DNA from: an uncultured Rubripirellula sp.
GTDB taxonomy: Bacteria; Planctomycetota; Planctomycetia; Pirellulales; Pirellulaceae
Direction of reading: 5' to 3'
Assembly (NCBI GenBank): GCA_938045805.1
Contig: CALIBL010000067.1
Coordinates: 41,663 to 105,662 of the forward strand
Length of the DNA: 64,000 nucleotides
The notes beneath the pieces were generated by a model, which ran no database searches, was not told where the DNA came from, and worked only from the letters and a program-made list of their open reading frames with translations. Positions 37,514 through 44,576 of this stretch are shown one piece after another; the stretch's first letter is position 1; the number at the start of each line of letters is the position of its first letter. Both the position numbers and the translations under genes were made by a program.

Positions 37514-38080
37514 ATGATCTATCCGACCCTGACCATTGCCTTAACGATCCTGGCGGCTTACTCCCTGCTACTTCTGGAATGCTTCCTTCCCAGCGGTGGC
37601 ATCCTCGCGGTTGCATCAATCCTGTGTCTACTCGCTGCCGTTGCTCTGGGGTTTTCCACGAATCTCACAACGGGCCTCATGGTGGTGCTTGTCATCGTCA
37701 TTGGAACTCCGATCCTCATCCGGTTACTCGTGACGCTGTGGCCAAAGACACGCATCGGCAAACAGATCCTTAACCGCTCAGTAGTTGCGTCCAAAAATAT
37801 TAGTGATGGAGAGAGGGAGGAACTCACCGGCGTGTGTGGAGTCGCGGTGACCGACCTACGACCAAATGGAACCGCACTAATCCGGGGCCAACAAAGAGAT
37901 GTCATCACCGAAGGTGAATTTGTCGCGAGCGGACGCCCAATACTCGTTACTCGCTACGAGATGGGCCGTCTACACGTCCAGGAGCGGATTGAGAATCCAG
38001 CGGAATCCACTCCAGTTTCAACCCTTGAACAACCGATCGATTTCGCCCTTGGAAGGGACCATGAAGAATTTAAAGATTGA
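37514..38080 (+). CDS. Short NfeD-family membrane protein
   Basis: A 188-residue protein with three membrane helices at the N-terminus (TIALTILAAYSLLLLECFL, ILAVASILCLLAAVALGF, GLMVVLVIVIGTPILIRLLV) and a C-terminal soluble domain (LTGVCGVAVTDLRPNGTALIRG, DVITEGEFVASGRPILVTRYE) that matches the NfeD OB-fold. It follows the long NfeD protein by 138 bp on the same strand. NfeD proteins usually work with stomatin/SPFH partners; none is seen nearby. The two are likely co-expressed. Confidence 0.83.
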   Translation: MIYPTLTIALTILAAYSLLLLECFLPSGGILAVASILCLLAAVALGFSTNLTTGLMVVLVIVIGTPILIRLLVTLWPKTRIGKQILNRSVVASKNISDGEREELTGVCGVAVTDLRPNGTALIRGQQRDVITEGEFVASGRPILVTRYEMGRLHVQERIENPAESTPVSTLEQPIDFALGRDHEEFKD

Positions 38081-38111
38081 TTTCTCGCTGCGATTTGCAA
38101 GCCCGCCCCGC

Positions 38112-38157
38112 ACCTTGTAGCACCGAAAAAATCGACCTTGTAGCACCGAAAAAATCG
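38112..38157. repeat. Perfect 23-bp tandem duplication
   Basis: A 23-bp unit, starting ACCTTGTAGCACCG and ending with an A-run and TCG, occurs twice without a gap (38112-38134 and 38135-38157). It lies about 30 bp after the short NfeD gene and about 190 bp before the ymdB-like gene. No coding sequence overlaps it. Confidence 0.9.
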
Positions 38158-38344
38158 AGACGTCTGCGTGGCTGTAACGCTGTGGCGATCTAATGTGGGG
38201 TGGACAACGAAGAGTCAACCGATTCGGTTGAGATCCCCGGGGATTGCAGACAAAGAAGCCTCGCGAGCGTACTCGGAAATCTTCTGCTCATTTAGACCAT
38301 AGACCCGACAATTCTCCCCCATCGCGACCCCATAGAAAAACAGC

Positions 38345-39124
38345 ATGAGATTTCTCTTTCTAGGTGATATCGTTGGAAAACCAGGCTACTCTGCGGTCCG
38401 TACCGAACTGCCCACCATTCGCGCTAAACTGAACCTTGATGCGGTCGTTGTGAATGCAGAAAATGCTGCGGACGGCTCAGGCTTAACGCCCAGGCAATAC
38501 CGACGACTGCTTGAAAGTGGCGTCGATGTGATCACCATGGGAGATCATGTCTATCGGCAGAAAGACCTGATCGAGACGCTGAAGACGAGCGACCAAATTG
38601 TTAAGCCGGCGAATTTCCCGAAAAACTCTCCAGGACGCTCTTGGAGCATCGTGGAGACCCCCGCTGGTCGCATCGCCGTGATCTCGTTGTTGGGAAGGCT
38701 CTACATGCGACCGGTTGACTGCCTATTTAACGCAGTTGACCAAGCGTTGAGTGAAATTGGGGATCAAGCAGATGCGATCCTCGTTGATATCCACGCCGAA
38801 GCAACTGGCGATAAGCAACTGATCGGAAGATACCTCGATGGGCGAGTCACCGCCGTGATTGGTACCCATACCCATGTCCCAACCGCTGACTCGCAGATAT
38901 TGCCGGGTGGCACCGCTTTTCAATGCGATGTAGGAATGTGCGGTCCCTACGAGAGTATTCTCGGGCGATCTATCTCTAGAGTGTTGGAAAGCTCAACCTC
39001 TTTTGTCCCCGACACGTTCTATGTTGCAACCAAAGACGTCCGTCTCAGCGGTGCGATCGTCGAAGCTGATCAGCAGGGACGCGCAATAACGATTGAGCGT
39101 TTCGAAAAGAAAATCAACAGCTAG
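38345..39124 (+). CDS. YmdB-family metallophosphoesterase
   Basis: A 259-residue YmdB-like phosphodiesterase (the family hydrolyses cyclic nucleotides such as 2',3'-cAMP). Motifs: FLGDIVGKPG (5-14), VVNAENAADGSGLT (35-48), MGDHVYRQKD (65-74), DIHAEATGDK, and GTHTHVPTAD. In the family the third motif is normally GNH; here it is GDH, with Asp67 replacing the metal-ligand Asn. All other ligands are kept. Length is typical. Its stop overlaps the end of the convergent HisA-like gene by 11 bp. Confidence 0.88.
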   Translation: MRFLFLGDIVGKPGYSAVRTELPTIRAKLNLDAVVVNAENAADGSGLTPRQYRRLLESGVDVITMGDHVYRQKDLIETLKTSDQIVKPANFPKNSPGRSWSIVETPAGRIAVISLLGRLYMRPVDCLFNAVDQALSEIGDQADAILVDIHAEATGDKQLIGRYLDGRVTAVIGTHTHVPTADSQILPGGTAFQCDVGMCGPYESILGRSISRVLESSTSFVPDTFYVATKDVRLSGAIVEADQQGRAITIERFEKKINS

Positions 39125-39848
39125 TATTCGGAAAAAGGGCTGTCGCCACCAGCACCGAGTCGCACCCCGCTTCAATCACATCTTGAACATCCGTTTCGCC
39201 CCTTACTCCTCCTCCCGAGCTCAACGCAATTTGAGGCCACTCACTTTTCATTTGTCGACACAATGACAAGGTCGAAACGCCGCATCCGATCCCCACCGAT
39301 GCAACATCCAACACGAGGAACTGATTAATAGAGCGTTGCACGGACTCAGCGATCCAGCCTCGCCAGTCATGGTGCTTTCCACGGAATTGACCATTCGAAA
39401 AATCGAGCGAAACACATATTTGTGCTGCCGAGACCTGAGACAGCAAAGAATCCAACTCATTGGCTCGCTGCCCAGTTTCCGTAGCAACTATCCAGCAGAC
39501 TGCTGGATCCGTTTGACTCCATTTCCCCATCTCGCGAGTCACGCCGTCATCCTGACTCCGCCACCCGTTATCAATCCAAATTCGATGAAAACCGAGTTGG
39601 AGCAAGCGCCCGCAAACTTCAATTTGAAACTTGCCACCACCGAGTCCATCCAAATCTGCAATATAAAGCGACGTCACCCCCTGCTCGAGATAGTACCGTC
39701 CGAGACGCTCCGGATCTCCCTCGCAGAACTTTACCGGCATGTACCGATCTCGATTGCCCGCCACGCCGTGCACAGCGAGACCACCTTGCAGGTCAATCAC
39801 CCCAACTAATCGATCTCCCCAGCGAGACACCTGAATCGGCTGACACAT
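39114..39848 (-). CDS. HisA/HisF-related TIM-barrel protein
   Basis: A 244-residue (beta/alpha)8 protein. It has VIDLQGGLAVHGVAGNRDRY (the HisA strand-1 pattern), LYIADLDGLGGG, a mid-barrel VSLDFSNGQF segment and SSGGGVRGETDVQDVIEAGCDSVLVATAL, a phosphate-binding GGG and ending. The strand-6 Asp region is atypical (LVLDVASVGIGCG in place of a DGTxxG-type element), so it may not be the histidine enzyme. HisA-like proteins are known in folate/methanopterin-linked gene sets, which fits the nearby pabA. ATG at 39848 has GGAGG at ten bases. Confidence 0.72.
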   Translation of the reverse strand: MCQPIQVSRWGDRLVGVIDLQGGLAVHGVAGNRDRYMPVKFCEGDPERLGRYYLEQGVTSLYIADLDGLGGGKFQIEVCGRLLQLGFHRIWIDNGWRSQDDGVTREMGKWSQTDPAVCWIVATETGQRANELDSLLSQVSAAQICVSLDFSNGQFRGKHHDWRGWIAESVQRSINQFLVLDVASVGIGCGVSTLSLCRQMKSEWPQIALSSGGGVRGETDVQDVIEAGCDSVLVATALFPNTSC

Positions 39849-39946
39849 CGAGTTTAAGCCTCCGCCTGACTTCTCTTCTTTTATCACCACGATGATGCTC
39901 AGCACGGTAGCCATTGACGAACGCAATCACTACCTAACCAGCACCT

Positions 39947-40486
39947 TTACTCGGGAAGCGAAAAAAGAGACTCCACTTTGACAATCGCATGATCATCTGG
40001 AAAAGTATGGATTGCCTGGACTCGCATCGACCGGTGACGCGTTTCAATGCCGACATAACTCATTGCCCCTAAAGCCATGCGGCCACTTGAATCGAAGGAG
40101 TGAAGCAGTCCCTCAGTATGCTCTGCACCGAGTTGCTGCTGCACCATCCAAAACAGATCTGCCTGCACTCGTTCGAGTTGAAAATGCGTTCGGTATTGAA
40201 CTCCGTCGCGACAGGATGAACGTTCGGTTCGGCTACCTTTCAGGGGCTGTGAAATCAAACAGCGTTTTTTCGGAAGTGGTTGATGAGCACTCGTCGCGAC
40301 CTCACATAGCGTCACGCCCCCGCCAATCCAAGTCACCACGTGTCCGCAACTGGTGATGTCGATCTGTGCTTCGTAGTGACTGCGTTCTATCCGTCGACTT
40401 TTGTGCTGTGCGTAGAGTTCGGGATGTAGCGTCCGCCCATAAAGATGAAAGGCAAGCTCGGCAACTTTAGGACGAACAGAAAGCAC
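39947..40486 (-). CDS. DUF2617 family protein
   Basis: A 179-residue protein that I recognise as DUF2617 by its opening LSVRPKVAELAFHLYGRTLHPEL followed by SHYEAQIDITSCGHVVTW. Cys and His residues in the middle (TLCEVATSAHQPLP, RCLISQPLKGSRTE) could bind metal, but this is inference. The last third has YRTHFQLERVQADLFW and the HSFDSSGRMALGAMSYVGIE segment. No function is known. GTG at 40486 is the start; 98 bp separate it from the HisA-like gene on the same strand. Confidence 0.65.
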   Translation of the reverse strand: MLSVRPKVAELAFHLYGRTLHPELYAQHKSRRIERSHYEAQIDITSCGHVVTWIGGGVTLCEVATSAHQPLPKKRCLISQPLKGSRTERSSCRDGVQYRTHFQLERVQADLFWMVQQQLGAEHTEGLLHSFDSSGRMALGAMSYVGIETRHRSMRVQAIHTFPDDHAIVKVESLFSLPE

Positions 40487-40975
40487 TACAAAATCCTATG
40501 AGACCAAACCAAACAACGCACAACATTAGCAAAGCTGGACCAATTCGCACCCACACAATGTTAACGTGAGTCGCCGAAAGATCCAACTACTCCACAGAAG
40601 GATCCGAAAACAAAACGCATCAACAACTTGCTCGCGTCACTCGATCGCAAAATTAAAGACGTCCGTCTTTTTTTGCACCCTGCCGGAGAACAGGTAGGTA
40701 CCAAATCAGGAAGCATCAGAGCGATACGGGTTTGTTAAAAAATTACTCTGCAGCATGAAACCTGCGTCATGAAACCGGCACCTTCCTTCAAACATTGTGA
40801 TCAGCCACACCCGTTTCTCCCAACAACCCCAATCAAGGCCAATTTCCTTGTGCGAGCTGATACGGGCTATCATCGATCAGAATCCAGAGTTTATGCTGAT
40901 CACGCTGTGTAATTCGTTCTGTTCATTCAAAAGGGACAGAGCCCTCTGCGAGATCAAACTAGAAAAAGATCGATT
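40487..40975. other. Gap of 489 bp upstream of pabA
   Basis: No gene is supported. A small hairpin AAAGAC/GTCTTT with a T-run (40655-40674) is present on the plus strand, but no plus-strand gene lies just upstream, so it is not called a terminator. A direct repeat CATGAAACC occurs near 40755 and 40770. The stretch probably holds the divergent promoters of DUF2617 and pabA. Confidence 0.35.
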
Positions 40976-41554
40976 ATGGTCATCGTGATAGATAACTACG
41001 ACTCTTTCACCTACAACTTGGTTCAACGTCTGGGGGAAATTGACTCCAGCATTGATATCGAAGTTCATCGTAATGACGAAATCTCCATCGAAGAAATCCA
41101 GAGACGCTCACCTGAACGTCTACTGATTTCCCCTGGCCCATGTACTCCGAGCGAAGCGGGCATCAGCGTTGAATGCGTGCGTGCTTTCGCTGGTAAAATT
41201 CCAACCTTGGGTGTATGCCTTGGCCATCAGTCGATTGGCCAAGCTTTTGGGGGCAAGATCGTCAGAGCACCGGAGTTGATGCACGGCAAAACCGACTCGA
41301 TTCACCACGATAACCAAGGGCTATTTCGAGGTCTCAACAACCCCTTCACCGCAACGCGTTATCACAGCCTCGTCATTGATCCCCCTAGCCTCCCGAATGA
41401 CCTTATCGTTTCTGCATGGACCGAAACCGGGGGAGTTCGTCAAATCATGGGAGTCAGGCATCGCGAATTCAAGTTGGAGGGTTGGCAATTCCATCCGGAA
41501 AGTTTTCTGACCGAACCCGGCATCGCGATGCTGACTAAGTTCTTGCAGTGGTAA
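40976..41554 (+). CDS. pabA: Glutamine amidotransferase of aminodeoxychorismate/anthranilate synthase
   Basis: A 192-residue class I glutaminase that supplies ammonia to PabB (or TrpE). It starts MVIVIDNYDSFTYNLVQRLGE, with RLLISPGPCTPSEAG (48-62), the nucleophile C81 in GVCLGHQSIGQAFGG, MHGKTDSIHHDNQGLF, and HPESFLTEPG with the catalytic His-Glu. Whether it serves p-aminobenzoate (folate or methanopterin) or tryptophan cannot be decided without its synthase partner, which is not in the window. The stop is 17 bp from the end of the convergent unknown gene. Confidence 0.92.
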   Translation: MVIVIDNYDSFTYNLVQRLGEIDSSIDIEVHRNDEISIEEIQRRSPERLLISPGPCTPSEAGISVECVRAFAGKIPTLGVCLGHQSIGQAFGGKIVRAPELMHGKTDSIHHDNQGLFRGLNNPFTATRYHSLVIDPPSLPNDLIVSAWTETGGVRQIMGVRHREFKLEGWQFHPESFLTEPGIAMLTKFLQW

Positions 41555-41570
41555 GCGACACCCTATCCAC

Positions 41571-42536
41571 TCACCCGTACCACCTATCGCTAGGCGGTGT
41601 GCTCTGCGAACCGGGCGATCCCATGATCGGCCCAGCGATAAACTGGATATTTAAGTTAAAGTGCGGTCCCGACGGTTTCACGTCGGAAGATTCCTTAGTC
41701 AAAAGTCCAAGCATCGCAGAGCGGTCTAACAAAATCCCTCGATCATCAAACGCATGCCTACCAAGCAGAGAGATAGCAGCTGTAAATACATCACGATTGG
41801 CCTGCGGTAACATACACTTGTGAGTCACGATTGGTTGCAGTCCTGACAATTGTGCGTGAACGCAAAGTTGCATCAAGGTTGCACGCATCCGTCGATCATG
41901 AATCCCCGACAAATCGTCTCTTGCTTCCAAAGCAAACTCTTCACAATGCACGTAAGCCAAAGGGTGGTCACCATGGACCGAGATCCAACCGAGCAGCGTG
42001 TCGGCTAATTTTTGTGAAGTCAGGCGTACGCGATTCAATCGTGCGAAATGAGGTGAGGCGGAACCAAGCTGATGCCGCAACATTGCACGTCTAATTTCGT
42101 TCGTCATGTCGTGGTGCAAGAGAAAGATTGAATCCGACACGGGCGCAAAAGTCCCTTCACGACCCTCAATCTTTTGTTCACCCAAGGATGCTGCAACCAC
42201 CCTAGTCAACGCCTCGGTAACAAACACTTCTTCAAGTAGTTCATGGTGTTGCGTCCACCACTGCTCGAGCAATTCATAAGCCTTCCCTCGCTCGGTTCGA
42301 CGCAGCCGAATGATCGCCTGTTCCCACAAATCAAGACGCGAACGAGATGAACACCAGTATTCAGCGACCGAATTGAATGGCACCGTCGCCCCATTTTGCG
42401 TAAACGCAGCGCTATTCTGCGCCAGTACCGATGCAAGAATAGCGGAGTAAAAGGAGTGCATGTCATTCAACGAAAGGGTTAGAGTGTGTACCGCGAGGTT
42501 CTCGCCCTTGAATGCACTCGATGTGCCATCCACCAA
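41571..42536 (-). CDS. Protein of unknown function
   Basis: A 321-residue protein without a family I recognise. It is largely helical, with no signal peptide. Notable segments are FNSVAEYWCSSRSRLDLWEQAIIRL, KAYELLEQWWTQHHELLEEVF, LTRVVAASLGEQ, SDSIFLLHHDMTNEIRRAMLR, RVRLTSQKLADTLLGWI and VHCEEFALEARDDLSGIHDRR. Repeated Trp and His residues hint at a compact folded domain. The N-terminal start is uncertain: ATG at 42461 would remove 25 residues. It converges on pabA. No inference on function is safe. Confidence 0.6.
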   Translation of the reverse strand: MVDGTSSAFKGENLAVHTLTLSLNDMHSFYSAILASVLAQNSAAFTQNGATVPFNSVAEYWCSSRSRLDLWEQAIIRLRRTERGKAYELLEQWWTQHHELLEEVFVTEALTRVVAASLGEQKIEGREGTFAPVSDSIFLLHHDMTNEIRRAMLRHQLGSASPHFARLNRVRLTSQKLADTLLGWISVHGDHPLAYVHCEEFALEARDDLSGIHDRRMRATLMQLCVHAQLSGLQPIVTHKCMLPQANRDVFTAAISLLGRHAFDDRGILLDRSAMLGLLTKESSDVKPSGPHFNLNIQFIAGPIMGSPGSQSTPPSDRWYG

Positions 42537-42776
42537 AAAAACACACAGCGGTACGCCGCAAACCCATTAAGAATAGAGACTTACGTAAGACTTCCGTTAA
42601 ATTCGGAATAATTTGCACTGCCAGAACGATGCATTCAGGCAACAAAAAATGATGCATAAAAGCAACACGACTGCAAAATCATCAACACTCACCCAGCCAT
42701 GTTTATGATTACAGTCGACAGGTCTTCTTCAGCAGGACTCACCAAACACTCTAGTTGCGTCACAAATTGATGTCAC

Positions 42777-43325
42777 TCAATTAGGTGGCAAGCTTTCCAA
42801 TGCTTGACTGAATTGAATGACAACCGGACGCTGAGTTAACCGCGGATTGATATGGGAGCGTGATCGCAGAAGATGCTTCTGCGCTTCTTGAAGATCCATA
42901 TGGCGGTACTTCAACAACCAACAAAGAGCGACGGTGGCGCTGCGAGCTCGCCCTGCTTTGCAGTGGATATAAACTGTCCCCCCTCGTTGGACATGCTCCT
43001 GTACAAACTCCACCGCTCGCTGAATATCTTCCAGCTTTGGATGCGTGAAGTCGGTGGTAGGAATCCTCAACTGCTCAATTCCAAATTGACTGTACTGCTC
43101 AACTGGACCCGCATATTCTTCACAAGTATTGACCACCGCGCTGACACCGTCTCGGGACATTGCTTGAACATCTCGAGCGAATGGATAGGCTCCCACGATG
43201 ACGTTTGAATCGACGTGGTCCCACCAATTCCGAACTTTCAGTACCCTCCCGAGAAGACAGTTCCAAGCGAGCGTTGGATAAAAAACGATCTTCGCGTAAA
43301 CCTTACTTGCCAAAGTACTTTTCAT
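42777..43325 (-). CDS. Dual-specificity protein phosphatase (PTPMT1-like)
   Basis: A 182-residue phosphatase with the catalytic CX5R loop HCKAGRARS (121-129; C122 nucleophile, R128). The general acid is probably D92 in PTTDFTHP. The N-terminal segment KVRNWWDHVDSNVIVGAYPFA is similar to PTPMT1-type lipid phosphatases, whose loop is also CKAGRxRS, so a phosphatidylglycerophosphate or protein substrate are both possible. Its ATG overlaps the stop of the upstream Gfo/Idh/MocA gene by one base (TAATG), implying translational coupling. Confidence 0.87.
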   Translation of the reverse strand: MKSTLASKVYAKIVFYPTLAWNCLLGRVLKVRNWWDHVDSNVIVGAYPFARDVQAMSRDGVSAVVNTCEEYAGPVEQYSQFGIEQLRIPTTDFTHPKLEDIQRAVEFVQEHVQRGGTVYIHCKAGRARSATVALCWLLKYRHMDLQEAQKHLLRSRSHINPRLTQRPVVIQFSQALESLPPN

Positions 43326-44371
43326 TAGCGACTAAGTCTTCCCGCTAGGAGTTTTGTTGCCTCTTCACCAGCAAGTTCCATCACTTCCTCGATGCTAACC
43401 GGCACACCGCCACGCTCCTTACTCAACAACGCGGCCTGCATGAACGCATAAATCTGGATCGTTTCAGCCGGGTCAACCGGAGGCTGGTGGCTTCGAAAAA
43501 ACTTTGCAATCTCGATGACGAGAGGGCGGTATCCACCGTAGGGCCCGATGGCTCCAATACCGCGATCCCCGAAGACACTGCCGCCGTAACCGCCCGAGCC
43601 TTCGCGAATCCCTCGGAACGATCCGATTCGGCCTTCCGACCAAATCCCGACCGCGAGCTCCGAGTCCTTGGTTGATTGGTGAGTTACTTGCTCACAGCCG
43701 ATCCCCATACAGGTGAACAGTGATTCCACACCGTGAATTCCGTACCAATAGAGATCCACGTGAGTTGGCTCCAAAGCACACGGACTGTAGGCGTCACATC
43801 CGAGCACCTTCCCAAACTTGCCTGCACGTACTTCCTGTGCCCCCGGGCTGAACCTGAGCGATGAGCTGGAGAAGCACGGAACCTTGTAGTGCTTTGCAGC
43901 TTGGTAGATCGCTAGAACCTCAGCAAGACGCGAACCGGTTGGTTTGTCGATAAAAACCGGCTTGCCCGCTTGAAACACCTGCAAAGCCTGATCCAAATGC
44001 AACCGGCCATCATTGGTTTCAAGTAGCACCGCGTCCACTTTCGTTAGTAACGATTCAATGGACTCGGTGATCTCGACACCCATCTCACGCATCTCCGCGG
44101 TGTATTTGGGGATCCGGCTCGCACTTGACTCAATATCAGCACTTCCGTGCGGATACGCAGCGACAACGCGGAAGCCCGCGAGAGAGGGATCCGCAACCGG
44201 CTCGCGATGGAATTCCTTCGTAAATGCCGGAACATGGGACGTGTCGAGACCGATGATTCCCAGCCGCATCAATTCGGCATCTTGAGCGACCACGTTCCCT
44301 ATCATCAAACTCACCCCCAAAAGACCAGCCAGGGTCAATAAGTACCAATCTTTCAACCGCGTTACTGCCAT
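43325..44371 (-). CDS. Exported Gfo/Idh/MocA-family oxidoreductase
   Basis: A 348-residue NAD(P)-dependent sugar oxidoreductase-like protein. After a hydrophobic N-terminus (WYLLTLAGLLGVSLMIGNVVA) the Rossmann core begins MRLGIIGLDTSHVPAFTKEF. Next come DAVLLETNDGRLHLDQALQVF and KPVFIDKPTGSRLAEVLAIY (the family's EKP-like lysine element), followed by the C-terminal alpha/beta domain. The gene starts at ATG 44371; the longer frame from 44449 is not favoured. Many planctomycete genomes hold expanded sets of such secreted members of unknown substrate. It overlaps the phosphatase gene by one base. Confidence 0.85.
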   Translation of the reverse strand: MAVTRLKDWYLLTLAGLLGVSLMIGNVVAQDAELMRLGIIGLDTSHVPAFTKEFHREPVADPSLAGFRVVAAYPHGSADIESSASRIPKYTAEMREMGVEITESIESLLTKVDAVLLETNDGRLHLDQALQVFQAGKPVFIDKPTGSRLAEVLAIYQAAKHYKVPCFSSSSLRFSPGAQEVRAGKFGKVLGCDAYSPCALEPTHVDLYWYGIHGVESLFTCMGIGCEQVTHQSTKDSELAVGIWSEGRIGSFRGIREGSGGYGGSVFGDRGIGAIGPYGGYRPLVIEIAKFFRSHQPPVDPAETIQIYAFMQAALLSKERGGVPVSIEEVMELAGEEATKLLAGRLSR

Positions 44372-44576
44372 AGCACACTGTCCTGTGAAAGGTTCCCAAA
44401 CAAGATTATTGATGCTCTCGGTGCTGAACCCCACTTCAACACCGCTCATGCCGATAGCATACCACGCCTGCCGGCCACCGTCTCGAGTTGTCGACTACCC
44501 CGAACGTCGGACGAGGCTGTAAACTGTGGACGGAAAAATCAAGTCGACCTAAACCGGATTTTACGGAACAGCCTGC

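Noticed and set aside
38112..38157. Tandem repeat considered as a CRISPR or attachment site
   Set aside because: Only two copies, no spacers, no integrase or cas gene nearby.
39336..39809. Plus-strand frame opposite the HisA-like gene
   Set aside because: Antisense shadow; the minus-strand protein has clear TIM-barrel motifs.
40655..40674. Hairpin AAAGAC/GTCTTT plus T-run considered as a terminator
   Set aside because: Only six base pairs and no plus-strand gene ends upstream.
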